A DNA stretch of 64,000 nt from Bacteroidota bacterium (lineage in GTDB: Bacteria > Bacteroidota > Bacteroidia > Chitinophagales > Chitinophagaceae): assembly GCA_018268055.1 (NCBI GenBank), contig JAFDXF010000087.1, positions 79,246-143,245 of the forward strand, given 5' to 3'. A model generated the notes under the pieces. The model was not told where the DNA came from, searched no databases, and saw nothing but the letters and a program-made list of their open reading frames with translations. The position numbers and the translations under genes were made by a program. Numbering within the stretch: position 1 is the first letter of the stretch; the number at the start of each line of letters is the position of its first letter. Shown one piece after another: positions 18,904 through 28,596 of the stretch.

Positions 18904-20054
18904 TTCACTACAGTAAATACAATTTTAGAATAGCCTTCTTTTTCGTATAAAATGCCAATTTTATTTTTTGAAATTCTTACAATATCTGAATAGGCAGCTA
19001 CATCTCCTTTCTTATTTTCACCACAAATTAAAATACTCTTGTACCAGTTTGCACCATCATTTTTACTAATTCTTAAAGTAAGATTATTCCGCTGACTTGT
19101 ATCGGCTGCATTGCAAAAAGCTAAAATATTTTTACCTCTTTTTGAACCAATGGTTAAAATTGAACCTTCACAAACAGGGTCAGGAAGTTGCCTATCAAAT
19201 TTTTGTGTTGACCAGCTTACACCACCATCATTACTGATTGCAGTGTAACGGGCCTTTACATCTCCTTGTTGATTTCTCAGATTCAACATTAAACGACCAC
19301 CACTAATTTCTGCTGCCGAGTTTTCATTTCCGCCTTCCAAACTTACATCTTCACTCAAAAGAAATGTTTTCCCATGATCATCAGAATAAAACCCGTGTGC
19401 CCGATAATCTTTGAAATGTGGTTGCGGATTACCTGCAGAATGATTGGCAGCTACATAAATCCTGCCTATATATTTTCCATTTTTTAATTGCATCGCATGT
19501 CCGGGTGTGTTGGCATAGCTTCGCCAGTCTTCTTTAAAATTATAAGCAGGATTTACTTTTGGTTGATTCGGGCGGTGTGTTTGCAACGTGATATTTACGG
19601 CATCACTCCATGTTTTACCATTATCTACAGATGTTTTGTACCACACTTCGCGCAAGCCTTTTCCTTTCCTCACTTCCCCTTCGTGATTATTGCCGGTATT
19701 GTAAAATAAAAAGATTCTTCCTTTAGGATATGCTGGATCAGTCATATCTACTACAGGTGCAGGGTTGCCGGCTTGCAATGTATCAAACGCTGCAATTATT
19801 TGTATAGCTGACCACGTTTTTCCTTTATCGCTGCTGCGCTTCATTACAATTTTCACATCACCAAAATCTCCTGCATTATGAACTCTTCCTTCACAAAAAG
19901 CAAGTAAATCATCATTCGGAGCTGTAATGACTGCAGGAATACGAAAACTTTTATACCCTTCTTGTCCCGATACAAAAACCGGAACATCTGTTTGAGCATA
20001 CAAATCGATTGATGTAATAATTATCACTATCAACAAATTAAAACGCAGCCGCAT
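18897..20054 (-). CDS. nanH: Exo-alpha-sialidase, GH33
   Basis: A 385-residue exported six-bladed beta-propeller that releases terminal sialic acids. After the signal peptide (ends LYAQ) comes the FRIP motif (SFRIPAVITAPNDDLLAF) with the first Arg of the carboxylate-binding triad, then FCEGR. Asp-boxes of the S-x-D-x-G-x-x-W type follow: SSDKGKTWSA, SVDNGKTWSD, SDDHGKTF and SNDGGVSWS. ENSAAEISGGRLMLNLR contains the expected catalytic Glu and second Arg, and CEGSI plus ILYEKEGY supply further conserved residues. It is 26 bp downstream of the MFS gene and overlaps the esterase gene by seven bases. The length is short for the family because there is no extra lectin domain. Confidence 0.95.
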   Translation of the reverse strand: MRLRFNLLIVIIITSIDLYAQTDVPVFVSGQEGYKSFRIPAVITAPNDDLLAFCEGRVHNAGDFGDVKIVMKRSSDKGKTWSAIQIIAAFDTLQAGNPAPVVDMTDPAYPKGRIFLFYNTGNNHEGEVRKGKGLREVWYKTSVDNGKTWSDAVNITLQTHRPNQPKVNPAYNFKEDWRSYANTPGHAMQLKNGKYIGRIYVAANHSAGNPQPHFKDYRAHGFYSDDHGKTFLLSEDVSLEGGNENSAAEISGGRLMLNLRNQQGDVKARYTAISNDGGVSWSTQKFDRQLPDPVCEGSILTIGSKRGKNILAFCNAADTSQRNNLTLRISKNDGANWYKSILICGENKKGDVAAYSDIVRISKNKIGILYEKEGYSKIVFTVVKW

Positions 20055-20080
20055 AATTGAATTATATTGAGTAAATAAAT

Positions 20081-21331
20081 TTATTCCATATTTTGAACCT
20101 TTGGTCGCAACATTGCCAATTGCAAGATCAGTGCAACTGCAACTATAGCTCCTAAGATTGCGAAACCAAATCCAAAATTTCCGTGATCTTTAAATTTTCC
20201 TAAAACTTGTGTAATACCAGCACCGGCAAATACGCCCACCATATTCATAAACCCATAAGCTGTTGCACGAAGATTGGATGGAACAAATTGACAAAGGATG
20301 GGCATATTATTCGTATCAAACATGCCAAATCCAATACCAAATAAAATTGCTGCACCGACGACAGTATAAAATGTACTTCCATATCCTAAAAGAATCAGAG
20401 AAGGTATGGTAAGCGACAATCCAATAGCACTTGTATAAACTCTTCCTCTTAAATTTTTTTGTACCCACCTATCCGATAGTGGGCCACCGATTAATACTGC
20501 ACCGATAAACGAAGAAGATGCAATAATGATAGTGGACAAAGGCCCTGCATCTTTCATTGGGATATGTAATGTATCTGCAAATAATGTAGGCAACCAATTT
20601 TTGGTAGCCCATCCCGGTAAACTTGGTGCTGCAAAATAAAATAAGATCACCCAAAAAGCAGTCATGGAAAAAATCATTGATAGCCCTTTCCAAAGTGAAG
20701 GTTTTATTTTATCCTCTTTTAAAGAGTTTACACTTTCCTTTAGAGTTTGTTTCTCTTTTAAAAGAAATGATAAGATGATTGCATAAACTATACCGATAAT
20801 ACCAAACCAATGAAAAGCTGTGTGCCAAGTAAATTTATCTGCGACAGTAGCACCATATCCACCCAATGCCTGTCCAATATACAAACCGGTCATGTGTATT
20901 GCTATTGCCATTGAACGGGTTTTCCCTGTATGATAATCGGCAATCAATGCCAATGCAGCAGGAATATATAATGCCTCGCTAATACCCATAAAAGCTCGAA
21001 GCCATAAGAGTTGATTAAAATTTGTAGCCAATCCCATTCCATAAGTTACAGCGCTCCAAACTAAAAGACTGCCCACAATTAACCACTTACGATTTACTCT
21101 GTCTGCAATTGTTCCGGCAATAGGGCTCATAAAGCCATAGATGTACATAAAAACAGCCATCAAAAAACCAAATGATTCAGCTTTCTGAAGTTCTACGATA
21201 TCAACTTTCATAGCTTCCTGCATGGTACTCAGCATTTGCCTATCCATATAGTTTAGCAGAGCTACAATACTCAATAGGCCTACTACAACCCATGGGTAAT
21301 TATTATTTTGCTTATTGGTTGCAGTATTCAT
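20081..21331 (-). CDS. nanT: MFS transporter, probable sialic acid permease
   Basis: A 416-residue major facilitator with about twelve membrane helices in two halves. It starts with a short polar N-terminus before VVVGLLSIVALLNYMDRQML, and carries the loop motif GTIADRVNRKWLIVG after helix 2 and its counterpart GGPLSDRWVQKNLRGRVY in the second half. The family fits organic-anion symporters, and the position directly between the NanM-like epimerase and the sialidase gene points to uptake of free N-acetylneuraminate across the inner membrane. The substrate is inferred from context, and import of another released sugar is possible. Confidence 0.82.
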   Translation of the reverse strand: MNTATNKQNNNYPWVVVGLLSIVALLNYMDRQMLSTMQEAMKVDIVELQKAESFGFLMAVFMYIYGFMSPIAGTIADRVNRKWLIVGSLLVWSAVTYGMGLATNFNQLLWLRAFMGISEALYIPAALALIADYHTGKTRSMAIAIHMTGLYIGQALGGYGATVADKFTWHTAFHWFGIIGIVYAIILSFLLKEKQTLKESVNSLKEDKIKPSLWKGLSMIFSMTAFWVILFYFAAPSLPGWATKNWLPTLFADTLHIPMKDAGPLSTIIIASSSFIGAVLIGGPLSDRWVQKNLRGRVYTSAIGLSLTIPSLILLGYGSTFYTVVGAAILFGIGFGMFDTNNMPILCQFVPSNLRATAYGFMNMVGVFAGAGITQVLGKFKDHGNFGFGFAILGAIVAVALILQLAMLRPKVQNME

Positions 21332-21343
21332 ATCATCAATTTT

Positions 21344-22474
21344 TTATTCTTGAAGTATTCCTTGTAGTATTTGGTTACTCCGCACACCTGCTTTTATTTC
21401 TCCACTTGGAATAAAGATAGTATTCTTTGAAAGGATTGCTGTTGTAGTTACAGGCGTTGGATAATTGATTGTTCCTGCCAATTCCCAAACATCAGTATTT
21501 ATTTGATAAACCATTATTTGATTACTGAAGCCCGGATGCGTTAATTGTAATTCCGCTTTTTCTTTTATCAGTTCATTTTTTTTCAAAGAATCTTTTTCAA
21601 TAGCAATAGCAGCTATCAACTGTTCAGTTTTGTGAAAAGTGGTTCCTTTGTCACCTCCAAACAAAATAATTTTATCTTTTTGATAAGCAACACCGGTTCC
21701 TGCGCTTAATGGATATGGAAGTGATTTTTTTTCTTGCCATATATTTTTTGAAAAATCATAAACATACATGTTCGCATACAAATCACTGATACCAGATTTT
21801 GCTCTCATTCTTCCACCCATATAAAATAATTGATTTGCTTGTGAGACAAAAACACCATGTGAAGCAGGATGAGGAAGTGATGCAAGTTCTTTCCATCCGG
21901 CTAATAGGTTCTCTAAGTTCAACATATACATTTTATCAGAAACACCTGATGCGATTTCACCACCAATAAAATATATTGAATGATCGTGATAGGTTAAAGC
22001 TCCATTCGTTGTAGCTTCAGGTAAATCAGGCAGGGAAATAAATAGAATTGAATCTTTCATTTTATTTTTTATAAGCCACACTTTTGAGTTTAAACCATGT
22101 ACGTTTTCGCCACCAGCATAAATAATTCCGTTTTCTATTGAGCACACTGCTGAATAGGCAATTGTATCAGGGAGCTTCAATTGCTGCGGCATCAATTGAA
22201 TACCACTATCTGAAATTTGATAATGTGCAATTGCATCATAATATTTTTTCTTTCCACCTAACCATGGCATGCTATCCGGAAAATTTGCACCACCGGCTAT
22301 GAATAGTTGATGATTGAATATTCCTGTTACAGGGCCTGCATAACCCAATGAAGCTTTTCCATCTACATCGGGTAATACAGCGGCTACTTTCCATTCTATC
22401 TTTAATGGTTTATTGTCTTTGCAAGCAGCAGAACTAATCAATGACATAATAAATATAAACTTTAGCAATCGCAT
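21344..22474 (-). CDS. nanM: Kelch-type N-acetylneuraminate epimerase (NanM-like lipoprotein)
   Basis: A 376-residue protein with a lipobox (SLISSAAC, predicted lipidated Cys near residue 19) and kelch-like blades: GYAGPVTGIFNHQLFIAGG, AVCSIENGIIYAGGEN, LTYHDHSIYFIGGE, FVSQANQLFYMGGRM, VAYQKDKIILFGGDKG. NanM converts alpha-Neu5Ac released by sialidase into the beta anomer that transporters or lyase use. In Bacteroidota these proteins are annotated as cyclically permuted mutarotases. The gene lies 20 bp after nanA and 12 bp before the transporter gene, as expected for this role. The exact activity (mutarotation versus another isomerisation) is inferred. Confidence 0.85.
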   Translation of the reverse strand: MRLLKFIFIMSLISSAACKDNKPLKIEWKVAAVLPDVDGKASLGYAGPVTGIFNHQLFIAGGANFPDSMPWLGGKKKYYDAIAHYQISDSGIQLMPQQLKLPDTIAYSAVCSIENGIIYAGGENVHGLNSKVWLIKNKMKDSILFISLPDLPEATTNGALTYHDHSIYFIGGEIASGVSDKMYMLNLENLLAGWKELASLPHPASHGVFVSQANQLFYMGGRMRAKSGISDLYANMYVYDFSKNIWQEKKSLPYPLSAGTGVAYQKDKIILFGGDKGTTFHKTEQLIAAIAIEKDSLKKNELIKEKAELQLTHPGFSNQIMVYQINTDVWELAGTINYPTPVTTTAILSKNTIFIPSGEIKAGVRSNQILQGILQE

Positions 22475-22494
22475 AAAAAAGGTATAACGCTTCC

Positions 22495-23421
22495 CTAAGC
22501 CAATTTAGAACAATAGCTTTTGAAATTAATTTTTTCAGTATCTGCTTTAAATTGTTCAAATGTATCGCCATCCATATTTTTAACCGGCAGTCTGAATGAG
22601 CCACAATCTAATCCAATCAATTTCATATATGCTTTACCGGTAGCAATGCCGCCATACTTACCCAACAAGCGAATCATATCAATAGATTTTTGTTGTAATA
22701 AAGCAGCTTGCTTTAAATTTCCTTTATTAAAAGCAGCAATAAGTTCATAATATAAAGGAGCAGCATAATTAAATGTGCTGCCTACTGCACCTTTTGCACC
22801 GATTGATAAAGCAGGTAGCATATTCTCATCTCTTCCCCACAACATATCATACTTCCCATCTTTAAAATGAATACAGGAAAGAAAGTCCATAAAATCTTCA
22901 TGTGTATATTTCACTCCACAGAAATTGGGAATCACTCCATCCACTTCTTGTAGCAAATCATACATGGCAAAATTTACACCGGTCAAAACAGGAATATGAT
23001 AATAATAAAATGCCAAATCAGGAACAACAGAAGCAACTTCAGCACAGGCTTTTGCCAACATAGTCACATTAGCCGGCTTAAAATAAAAAGGTGCGGTAAA
23101 TGATACAGCCTTTAATCCAATGGATCTTGCATGAATGGCCAATTCTTTACAATCTGTAATGCTTGTACCCCCGAGTAATGGCATCACCATAAAATCAGTA
23201 TCATTATTCGCACAACTTGCCCATGCCTCGGCTACTTTCATTTTCTCGGATGTGGACATAGATACCCCTTCACCGGTAGAGCCGCAAATAAAAGCTCCTT
23301 TGACATTATTCTTTTTCAGCATTGCATAGTAAGAAGGTATCAATTCTACATTCAAAGAACCATTTTGATGCATTGGTGTAAAAGGTGCAGCTATTAATCC
23401 TGATAAGTGAGAAAAATTCAT
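22495..23421 (-). CDS. nanA: N-acetylneuraminate lyase
   Basis: A 308-residue class I aldolase of the DHDPS/NAL family that cleaves Neu5Ac to ManNAc and pyruvate. The Schiff-base lysine is in FCGVKYTHED (about residue 171) and the catalytic Tyr in FYYYHIPV (about residue 141). The substrate motif GSTGEGVSMS lies near residue 47. The HIP form and the sialidase-epimerase neighbourhood favour the lyase over dihydrodipicolinate synthase. It is the first gene after the hairpin terminator that follows SusD, and it leads the catabolic part of the locus. There is no signal peptide, so it acts in the cytoplasm. Confidence 0.93.
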   Translation of the reverse strand: MNFSHLSGLIAAPFTPMHQNGSLNVELIPSYYAMLKKNNVKGAFICGSTGEGVSMSTSEKMKVAEAWASCANNDTDFMVMPLLGGTSITDCKELAIHARSIGLKAVSFTAPFYFKPANVTMLAKACAEVASVVPDLAFYYYHIPVLTGVNFAMYDLLQEVDGVIPNFCGVKYTHEDFMDFLSCIHFKDGKYDMLWGRDENMLPALSIGAKGAVGSTFNYAAPLYYELIAAFNKGNLKQAALLQQKSIDMIRLLGKYGGIATGKAYMKLIGLDCGSFRLPVKNMDGDTFEQFKADTEKINFKSYCSKLA

Positions 23422-23434
23422 AATAATTTATTTA

Positions 23435-23486
23435 AGAGAAAAAATAAAAATAATAAAAATTACCGGAGGCTTAAAAAGCCCCCGGT
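23435..23486 (-). terminator. Intra-operon rho-independent terminator between SusD and nanA
   Basis: On the minus strand the arms ACCGGGGGCTT and AAGCCTCCGGT form an 11-bp stem (one G-U pair) with a three-base loop at 23462-23486, followed by a U/A-rich run toward lower coordinates. It begins 33 bp after the susD stop and 40 bp before nanA. Partial termination here would give more SusC/SusD than catabolic enzymes. Confidence 0.8.
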
Positions 23487-23519
23487 TTGCTTGCTTATCA
23501 ACACGATATGAGAAAAAGT

Positions 23520-25046
23520 TTAGTATCCTATTGTTTGTGTCAACAAAGGGTCATTTGTCATCATACCAATAGATATCGGTAATAGCATCTTAGCTACAGA
23601 AACAGGTGTAAAATAAATTGGATTCGAATTCGCATATACATAAGAATCTCCCGCTCTTCTCAAAGACCACCAACGTTTTCCTTCACCTATAAATTCTCTA
23701 AGATTTTCTTCTAAAATAGCATTCATATTATCATTGATACTACCGCTTACATAAGGAGTATAAGCTGGTCCATAAGCTCTCAATCTGATAGCATTGATTT
23801 CAGCAGATGGGTCTTCACCTAATTTAGCTTTAGCTTCTGCCAACATCAATAGAATATCTGCAAAGCGATAAATAGGATAATCATTATTATACACTTGCGT
23901 TGTACCTGCTGTGGTTCCAATAAACTTTGTGAGCAGAACACCTCTTGGCGCAAAAGGTGCGGCATTAGAATACATTACTCGGAAAGTATTATTAATTCTC
24001 TGATCCGGTAATCCAGCTGTTAATCTACTAATCATAGCTGCACCCATACCTACTCTGTTAGCGCCATTTACATAAGGATAAACGGATGAGACTGTTGGAG
24101 TAGGCGCCGGAGCAAATGATAAAGTCGCCGCTTGAATGGCATTTACAGAGAAACTTCCAAAGATTCCCAGTTGAGCTTGTTGCAATTCATAATTTAGCGC
24201 AAATATTATTTCTTTATTATTATTCTTCTTTGTAGGATCAAAAATATCAGCATAATTCGCTTGAAGATCTAAAGAAGCTCCTTGCAATCCTTTAATTTCT
24301 AAAAGAGCAGTCTTTGCTGTTGTTAAATCTGCATTACCGCCACTCATATTAGTACCTGTCCATAGATATACATCACCTTTTAAAGCTAAAGAAGCAACTC
24401 TGCTCCAAAAAACACGTTTACCGGTTGATAATGTATTTGTACTACCAAATAAAGTAAGTGATTGTTCAATGTCTGCTTTTACTTGTGTCATCACAGAATC
24501 TACACTGGTACGAGCCTTGTAAGTTTCAGCAGCATTGTTAATAGTTTGAACAGGCTCTGTGTTTAATGGCACTGCTCCCCAAGTTTTAGCCATCGTATAA
24601 TAGATGTATGCACGTAAACCATAAGTTTCTGCTAAGATGCTTTTCTTTTCAGCATCCGGCAAGGTAGTCTGTGGTATAATTTTAAGTACATTATTAATAT
24701 TGTAAATAAGATTATAAAACCCTGCCCAATTGGTAAAGGGTACATTTAGATTACTGATATTATGCCTATATAGATTTTGCAATCCAGCATCAACTGATTC
24801 TGTAAATAAACCGTCCACCCATATTTCTGAACGCATTTCACCTAATTGAAAAAGTGTAGCATCATAAGATCTGAGGCGAGCATACAGACCATAGTATAAT
24901 GTTCTTGCCGCATTGGGATCTTTCAATGCTTGATCTTTACTTATAGAATCCTGCGGCACAACATCATCTAATTTCTTTGTACAGGAAATTACGCTAAACA
25001 GTAGAAAAAATATTCCAGCGCTTAGTATTATTTTATTGTATTTCAT
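23520..25046 (-). CDS. SusD/RagB-family glycan-binding lipoprotein
   Basis: A 508-residue surface lipoprotein with a lipobox SVISC near residue 22. It pairs with the upstream SusC-like channel and binds glycan at the cell surface. The TPR-rich N-terminal half shows LRAYIYYTMAKTWGAVPL, a strongly conserved SusD block, and the C-terminal half has YPIYRFADILLMLAEAKAKLG and INAIRLRAYG, followed by ILEENLREFIGEGKRWWSLRR. These are the standard family signatures. It is 28 bp after the SusC gene. The ligand is inferred to be a sialylated glycan from the downstream enzymes. Confidence 0.95.
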   Translation of the reverse strand: MKYNKIILSAGIFFLLFSVISCTKKLDDVVPQDSISKDQALKDPNAARTLYYGLYARLRSYDATLFQLGEMRSEIWVDGLFTESVDAGLQNLYRHNISNLNVPFTNWAGFYNLIYNINNVLKIIPQTTLPDAEKKSILAETYGLRAYIYYTMAKTWGAVPLNTEPVQTINNAAETYKARTSVDSVMTQVKADIEQSLTLFGSTNTLSTGKRVFWSRVASLALKGDVYLWTGTNMSGGNADLTTAKTALLEIKGLQGASLDLQANYADIFDPTKKNNNKEIIFALNYELQQAQLGIFGSFSVNAIQAATLSFAPAPTPTVSSVYPYVNGANRVGMGAAMISRLTAGLPDQRINNTFRVMYSNAAPFAPRGVLLTKFIGTTAGTTQVYNNDYPIYRFADILLMLAEAKAKLGEDPSAEINAIRLRAYGPAYTPYVSGSINDNMNAILEENLREFIGEGKRWWSLRRAGDSYVYANSNPIYFTPVSVAKMLLPISIGMMTNDPLLTQTIGY

Positions 25047-25074
25047 TTTAATAATTTTAAAAATTCATGAACAA

Positions 25075-28000
25075 TTATAAAGTAACTCTTACACCAAATG
25101 TCAACCGCTTAGGCAGTGGGAATTTTCCTTGATCCACACCACCTACTTCAGGGAAATTGCCACTATAGCCAGTAAAATAAGCCAAATTGGTACCGGTTAC
25201 ATTAAAGCTAATTCCTTTGATTCTATTTTTTAAATACTTGGCTAGCAATTCTGTAGGTACATCATAAGCTACTGTAAGTTCTCTCAGCATTAAGTAATCT
25301 CCTTTCTCCCAGAAATTAGCTGCAGGATTATTTCCACTGGCATCTGTTGCATAGTTTCTTCCTTGGTTAGCCCAATAGAATCTTGGCAATGTGCCATTAG
25401 GGTTTGTAGGCGACCAAGTTTTCAAAACATCTGTAGTAGAATTTTGAGAACCTTGTACTTGGCTCAATCCTCTCATTTTATAATTATTCAATATCACAAA
25501 GCCGAAGGCATAATCAAAACCTGCATAGAGATAGATTCCTTTGTAAGAACTACTGATATTAAAACCGCCAACATGCTGTGGTGTTGTTCTTCCTACTTTT
25601 ACAAATTGTCTAGTATCAATCGTATCATTTTTATATACTTGATGCCATCTTGCGTCACCCAATTGTTTTATTTTTCTATTTGTATAGCCAAGTAAAAAGG
25701 AGTTATAAACATTGGCATCAGCAGTAATCTGAGACATGTCTGTATAAATTCCATCATACTTTGGTGCATAGACCATGTCATTATCAATACGCTGTCCCTC
25801 CACTAATCCACCGACATAAATTTGTTGGCCTGGATTTTTTGGATCCCAAATCAAAAATCCTGCTTGTCTGTTGCCGGGTTGAGCATTGTAAGGAAGTTTG
25901 ATTGCATAACTTTTTACATTAAAATAATTAAATCCGGCATCAAGACTAAACCCACCAGGTTTTTTAGGTTGTATAATTTTTCCATTTACAGCTAACTCAA
26001 CTCCTCTATTTTGTAGTTGTGCAAGATTAGTAGTAAAAGAAGAAAATCCTGTTTGTGCGGAAATTCCTAATCCCGCAATCTTATCAAAAACATTTCTAAC
26101 GAAATAATCAAAATTAATGGTGATGCGTTCTTTTAATATACCTAGATCAATACCATAGTTCATACTATTAGCTCTCTCCCATCTTACATTAGGATTGATA
26201 TAAGAACCTGCATAAGTACCGCCAAAACCATTATAGATACCTGCATTGTTATATATCTGTGCAGTTTGGAAATAACCCAATGAGTTTAAATTACCGTTTA
26301 CACCATAACTTAATCTTGGTTTCACGCTACTCAAATATTTTGCAACAGCAGAATTTTTGAAAAATGCTTCATTATGCATATTCCAACCAACTGAGATACC
26401 AGGGAAGGTTCCATAATAGTTACCTTTTTTCAATCTGCTTGATCCATCTACACGAACAATAGCAGTAACTAAATATTTGTCTAAGTAAGTATAGTTTACA
26501 CGTCCGATTGCAGAAGTAATGCGCTCCCAAATATTGAAGTTAGAAGATGCTCCTGCCGGATTAATAATTGTAGTTCCTTGCAAACTTGGCGAAGTTGAAG
26601 CGGTCAACCAAGGTATAATATCGGTAGGCGCCCCTTGCGAGAATCCTGAATTCACATAATTTTTGTAATCAAAAAATTCGCCACCTGCCAATGCAGTTAC
26701 ATTATGCCCTTTAAACTTCTTACTAAATTGTAAAAAGGCATTCGTTGTATATTGCATCGTACGTGTATTATTAAAACTTGCAGCACGTGCAGTATTAAAT
26801 GCTCCACCATTGCCTAACTGATATGCTTTGGTAAAGAAATTATTATTGGTATATTGATAATAGCCCGATGCACTTGCTAATACTTTAAGATAAGGTAGAA
26901 TTGTATATTCTAAATTCAACCCACCTAAAAAGCGTTGTTGATTCGTATTATTCGTTGTTAAGTTGCTCCAATAGTTTGGATTGCCTAATGTTACATCATT
27001 TGGGCCGGGCAACATAGCGCCTGAAGTATCATTCTGATAACGCACAGTAGGTGCTACGCCAACAAAACGTTGTAACAAACCACCAGAACCACCACCTTCA
27101 GGATCTACACCGTTAAACTGTCCATAAGGTAATGCTTGCTCCACATTATATGCACCAATGTTTGAAGTGATTTTTAAACTCTTACCAACGTTCAGTCCAC
27201 CGTTGAAGTTCATATTAAAACGCTTGAGCCATGAACCGATTATCATACCATTGTCTTTTACAGTACCTAATGATAGTGAGTATGAACCTTGCTCGTTTGC
27301 TCCAGCAAAATTAATATTATGCTCATTGGTATTTACTTGTTGTAAAAGCATTGCTTCTCTTTGTTTCGCACTTAAATCGGTAAAGAGAATACTGTCCATT
27401 TGTGAAACGTTAAATGGATTAGGATCAACTAATAGTTTCCATCTTGGATCGTTCAATAATTGTCTGTTCTGATTGTTTAATAACTGTGTAGTATATAAAC
27501 CTTCAGCACCACGCCAACCTGTGTTGACTGCCCATCCCCAAGCACCTAATAATTGATTACGGTCTGTGTTCATAGCCGATGCATTGCCATCTATTGAATC
27601 TCCTCTATAACGAGCTTGAATACCCAAACGATTCATACGGATATAATCAGCTGCATTAAGATATTCTGATGGATTGCGCCGTACATAGTTTATCGTAGAG
27701 CTATAAGAGTAAGTTACTTTTGTTTTTCCTCTCTGCCCTTTTTTCGTAGTCACAAGCACTACTCCATTTGCAGCACGAGCACCATAAATACTTGTTGTAG
27801 CAGCATCTTTTAAAAGATCAATACTGGCGATATCATTAATATCAATACCGTATAAAGAAGGCAAAACAACACCATCAACAATAAATAATGGAGTGCCGCC
27901 GCCACTAAAATCAGTACCACCTCTAAAAGTGATACTTGGCGTAGTACCCGGTTGACCTGTACGCTGTTGTATTCTTAAACCCGGTACATTTCCTTGTAGC

Positions 28001-28425
28001 ACTGTAGCCGCATTGGAAGAAGGACTGTGCTCAAAAGTTTTGGGACTTACTGTTCCGATAGCACCCGTTACTTCTTTTCTTTTTTGTGTACCATAACCTA
28101 CCACTACTACTTCATCCAAAGCACTGGTTGCAGCTTTTAAAGAAACATCAACAACTGATGATGCACCAATTTTAACTTCCATTGGAGCATATCCTGTGAA
28201 ACTAAAAACTAAAGTCTCACCGGCTTTTGCAGTAATAGAATAAGTTCCTTGCATGTCTGTTTGTGTACCCGCTTTTTTCCCTTTGATGAGCACACTTACT
28301 CCTTGCAATGGTTGTGCATTTTCATCAGAAACCTTTCCGGTAACTGTCTGTGATAATGCTAACATTGATGTTGTTGTGAGCATGATGAGCACAACAAGCA
28401 TTTTCTTAAATAACCGAAATCTCAT
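25075..28425 (-). CDS. SusC/RagA-family TonB-dependent outer-membrane transporter
   Basis: A 1116-residue TonB-dependent channel. After the signal peptide (ends LALSQ) comes a carboxypeptidase-D-like domain (VTGKVSDENAQPLQGVSVLIKG). A TonB-box-like stretch (DEVVVVGYGTQKR) and the plug follow, with the SusC signature IASIDLLKDAATTSIYGARAANG near residue 205. The remainder is a beta-barrel ending GVRVTL. It imports oligosaccharides into the periplasm together with the SusD partner encoded next. Its start is 190 bp from the divergent GntR-type regulator, and a palindromic operator-like site lies 34-49 bp upstream of its ATG. Confidence 0.96.
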   Translation of the reverse strand: MRFRLFKKMLVVLIMLTTTSMLALSQTVTGKVSDENAQPLQGVSVLIKGKKAGTQTDMQGTYSITAKAGETLVFSFTGYAPMEVKIGASSVVDVSLKAATSALDEVVVVGYGTQKRKEVTGAIGTVSPKTFEHSPSSNAATVLQGNVPGLRIQQRTGQPGTTPSITFRGGTDFSGGGTPLFIVDGVVLPSLYGIDINDIASIDLLKDAATTSIYGARAANGVVLVTTKKGQRGKTKVTYSYSSTINYVRRNPSEYLNAADYIRMNRLGIQARYRGDSIDGNASAMNTDRNQLLGAWGWAVNTGWRGAEGLYTTQLLNNQNRQLLNDPRWKLLVDPNPFNVSQMDSILFTDLSAKQREAMLLQQVNTNEHNINFAGANEQGSYSLSLGTVKDNGMIIGSWLKRFNMNFNGGLNVGKSLKITSNIGAYNVEQALPYGQFNGVDPEGGGSGGLLQRFVGVAPTVRYQNDTSGAMLPGPNDVTLGNPNYWSNLTTNNTNQQRFLGGLNLEYTILPYLKVLASASGYYQYTNNNFFTKAYQLGNGGAFNTARAASFNNTRTMQYTTNAFLQFSKKFKGHNVTALAGGEFFDYKNYVNSGFSQGAPTDIIPWLTASTSPSLQGTTIINPAGASSNFNIWERITSAIGRVNYTYLDKYLVTAIVRVDGSSRLKKGNYYGTFPGISVGWNMHNEAFFKNSAVAKYLSSVKPRLSYGVNGNLNSLGYFQTAQIYNNAGIYNGFGGTYAGSYINPNVRWERANSMNYGIDLGILKERITINFDYFVRNVFDKIAGLGISAQTGFSSFTTNLAQLQNRGVELAVNGKIIQPKKPGGFSLDAGFNYFNVKSYAIKLPYNAQPGNRQAGFLIWDPKNPGQQIYVGGLVEGQRIDNDMVYAPKYDGIYTDMSQITADANVYNSFLLGYTNRKIKQLGDARWHQVYKNDTIDTRQFVKVGRTTPQHVGGFNISSSYKGIYLYAGFDYAFGFVILNNYKMRGLSQVQGSQNSTTDVLKTWSPTNPNGTLPRFYWANQGRNYATDASGNNPAANFWEKGDYLMLRELTVAYDVPTELLAKYLKNRIKGISFNVTGTNLAYFTGYSGNFPEVGGVDQGKFPLPKRLTFGVRVTL

Positions 28426-28458
28426 AACAGATTTTTTTAGTTTATTTGAATAAATGTA

Positions 28459-28474
28459 TTATGTATTACATATT
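28459..28474. promoter_or_regulatory. Operator-like palindrome 1 (SusC-proximal)
   Basis: TTATGTATTACATATT contains the palindrome TGTATTACA (28462-28470). It matches site 3 at 15 of 16 positions and lies 34-49 bp upstream of the SusC ATG, a position suited to controlling the PUL promoter. FadR-type GntR proteins bind short palindromes of this size, so it is a candidate site for the adjacent regulator. Confidence 0.6.
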
Positions 28475-28546
28475 AAAATTGGAATAAAATTTTAACACTT
28501 CTTTATAAAAGTTATCCACATTTATTTTATGTTGATTATCAATGTA

Positions 28547-28560
28547 TTATGTGTTTACAT
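28547..28560. promoter_or_regulatory. Operator-like palindrome 2 (middle, imperfect)
   Basis: TTATGTGTTTACAT resembles sites 1 and 3 but has one extra base between the half-sites TGT and TACA. The sequence just before it (AATGTATTATGT) also repeats the left flank of site 1. It lies upstream of the putative -7 box of the regulator gene, where a bound protein could repress or loop to the other sites. Confidence 0.45.
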
Positions 28561-28568
28561 TTTTTTCG

Positions 28569-28576
28569 TATATTAG
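28569..28576 (+). promoter_or_regulatory. Possible -7 box of the GntR-type regulator
   Basis: TATATTAG differs from TAnnTTTG at one position and lies 38 bp before the regulator ATG, between operator-like sites 2 and 3. No convincing -33 element is seen. It is included because site 3 would then cover the transcription start, fitting autoregulation. Confidence 0.25.
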
Positions 28577-28596
28577 CACAAATTCTTATTGAATAA

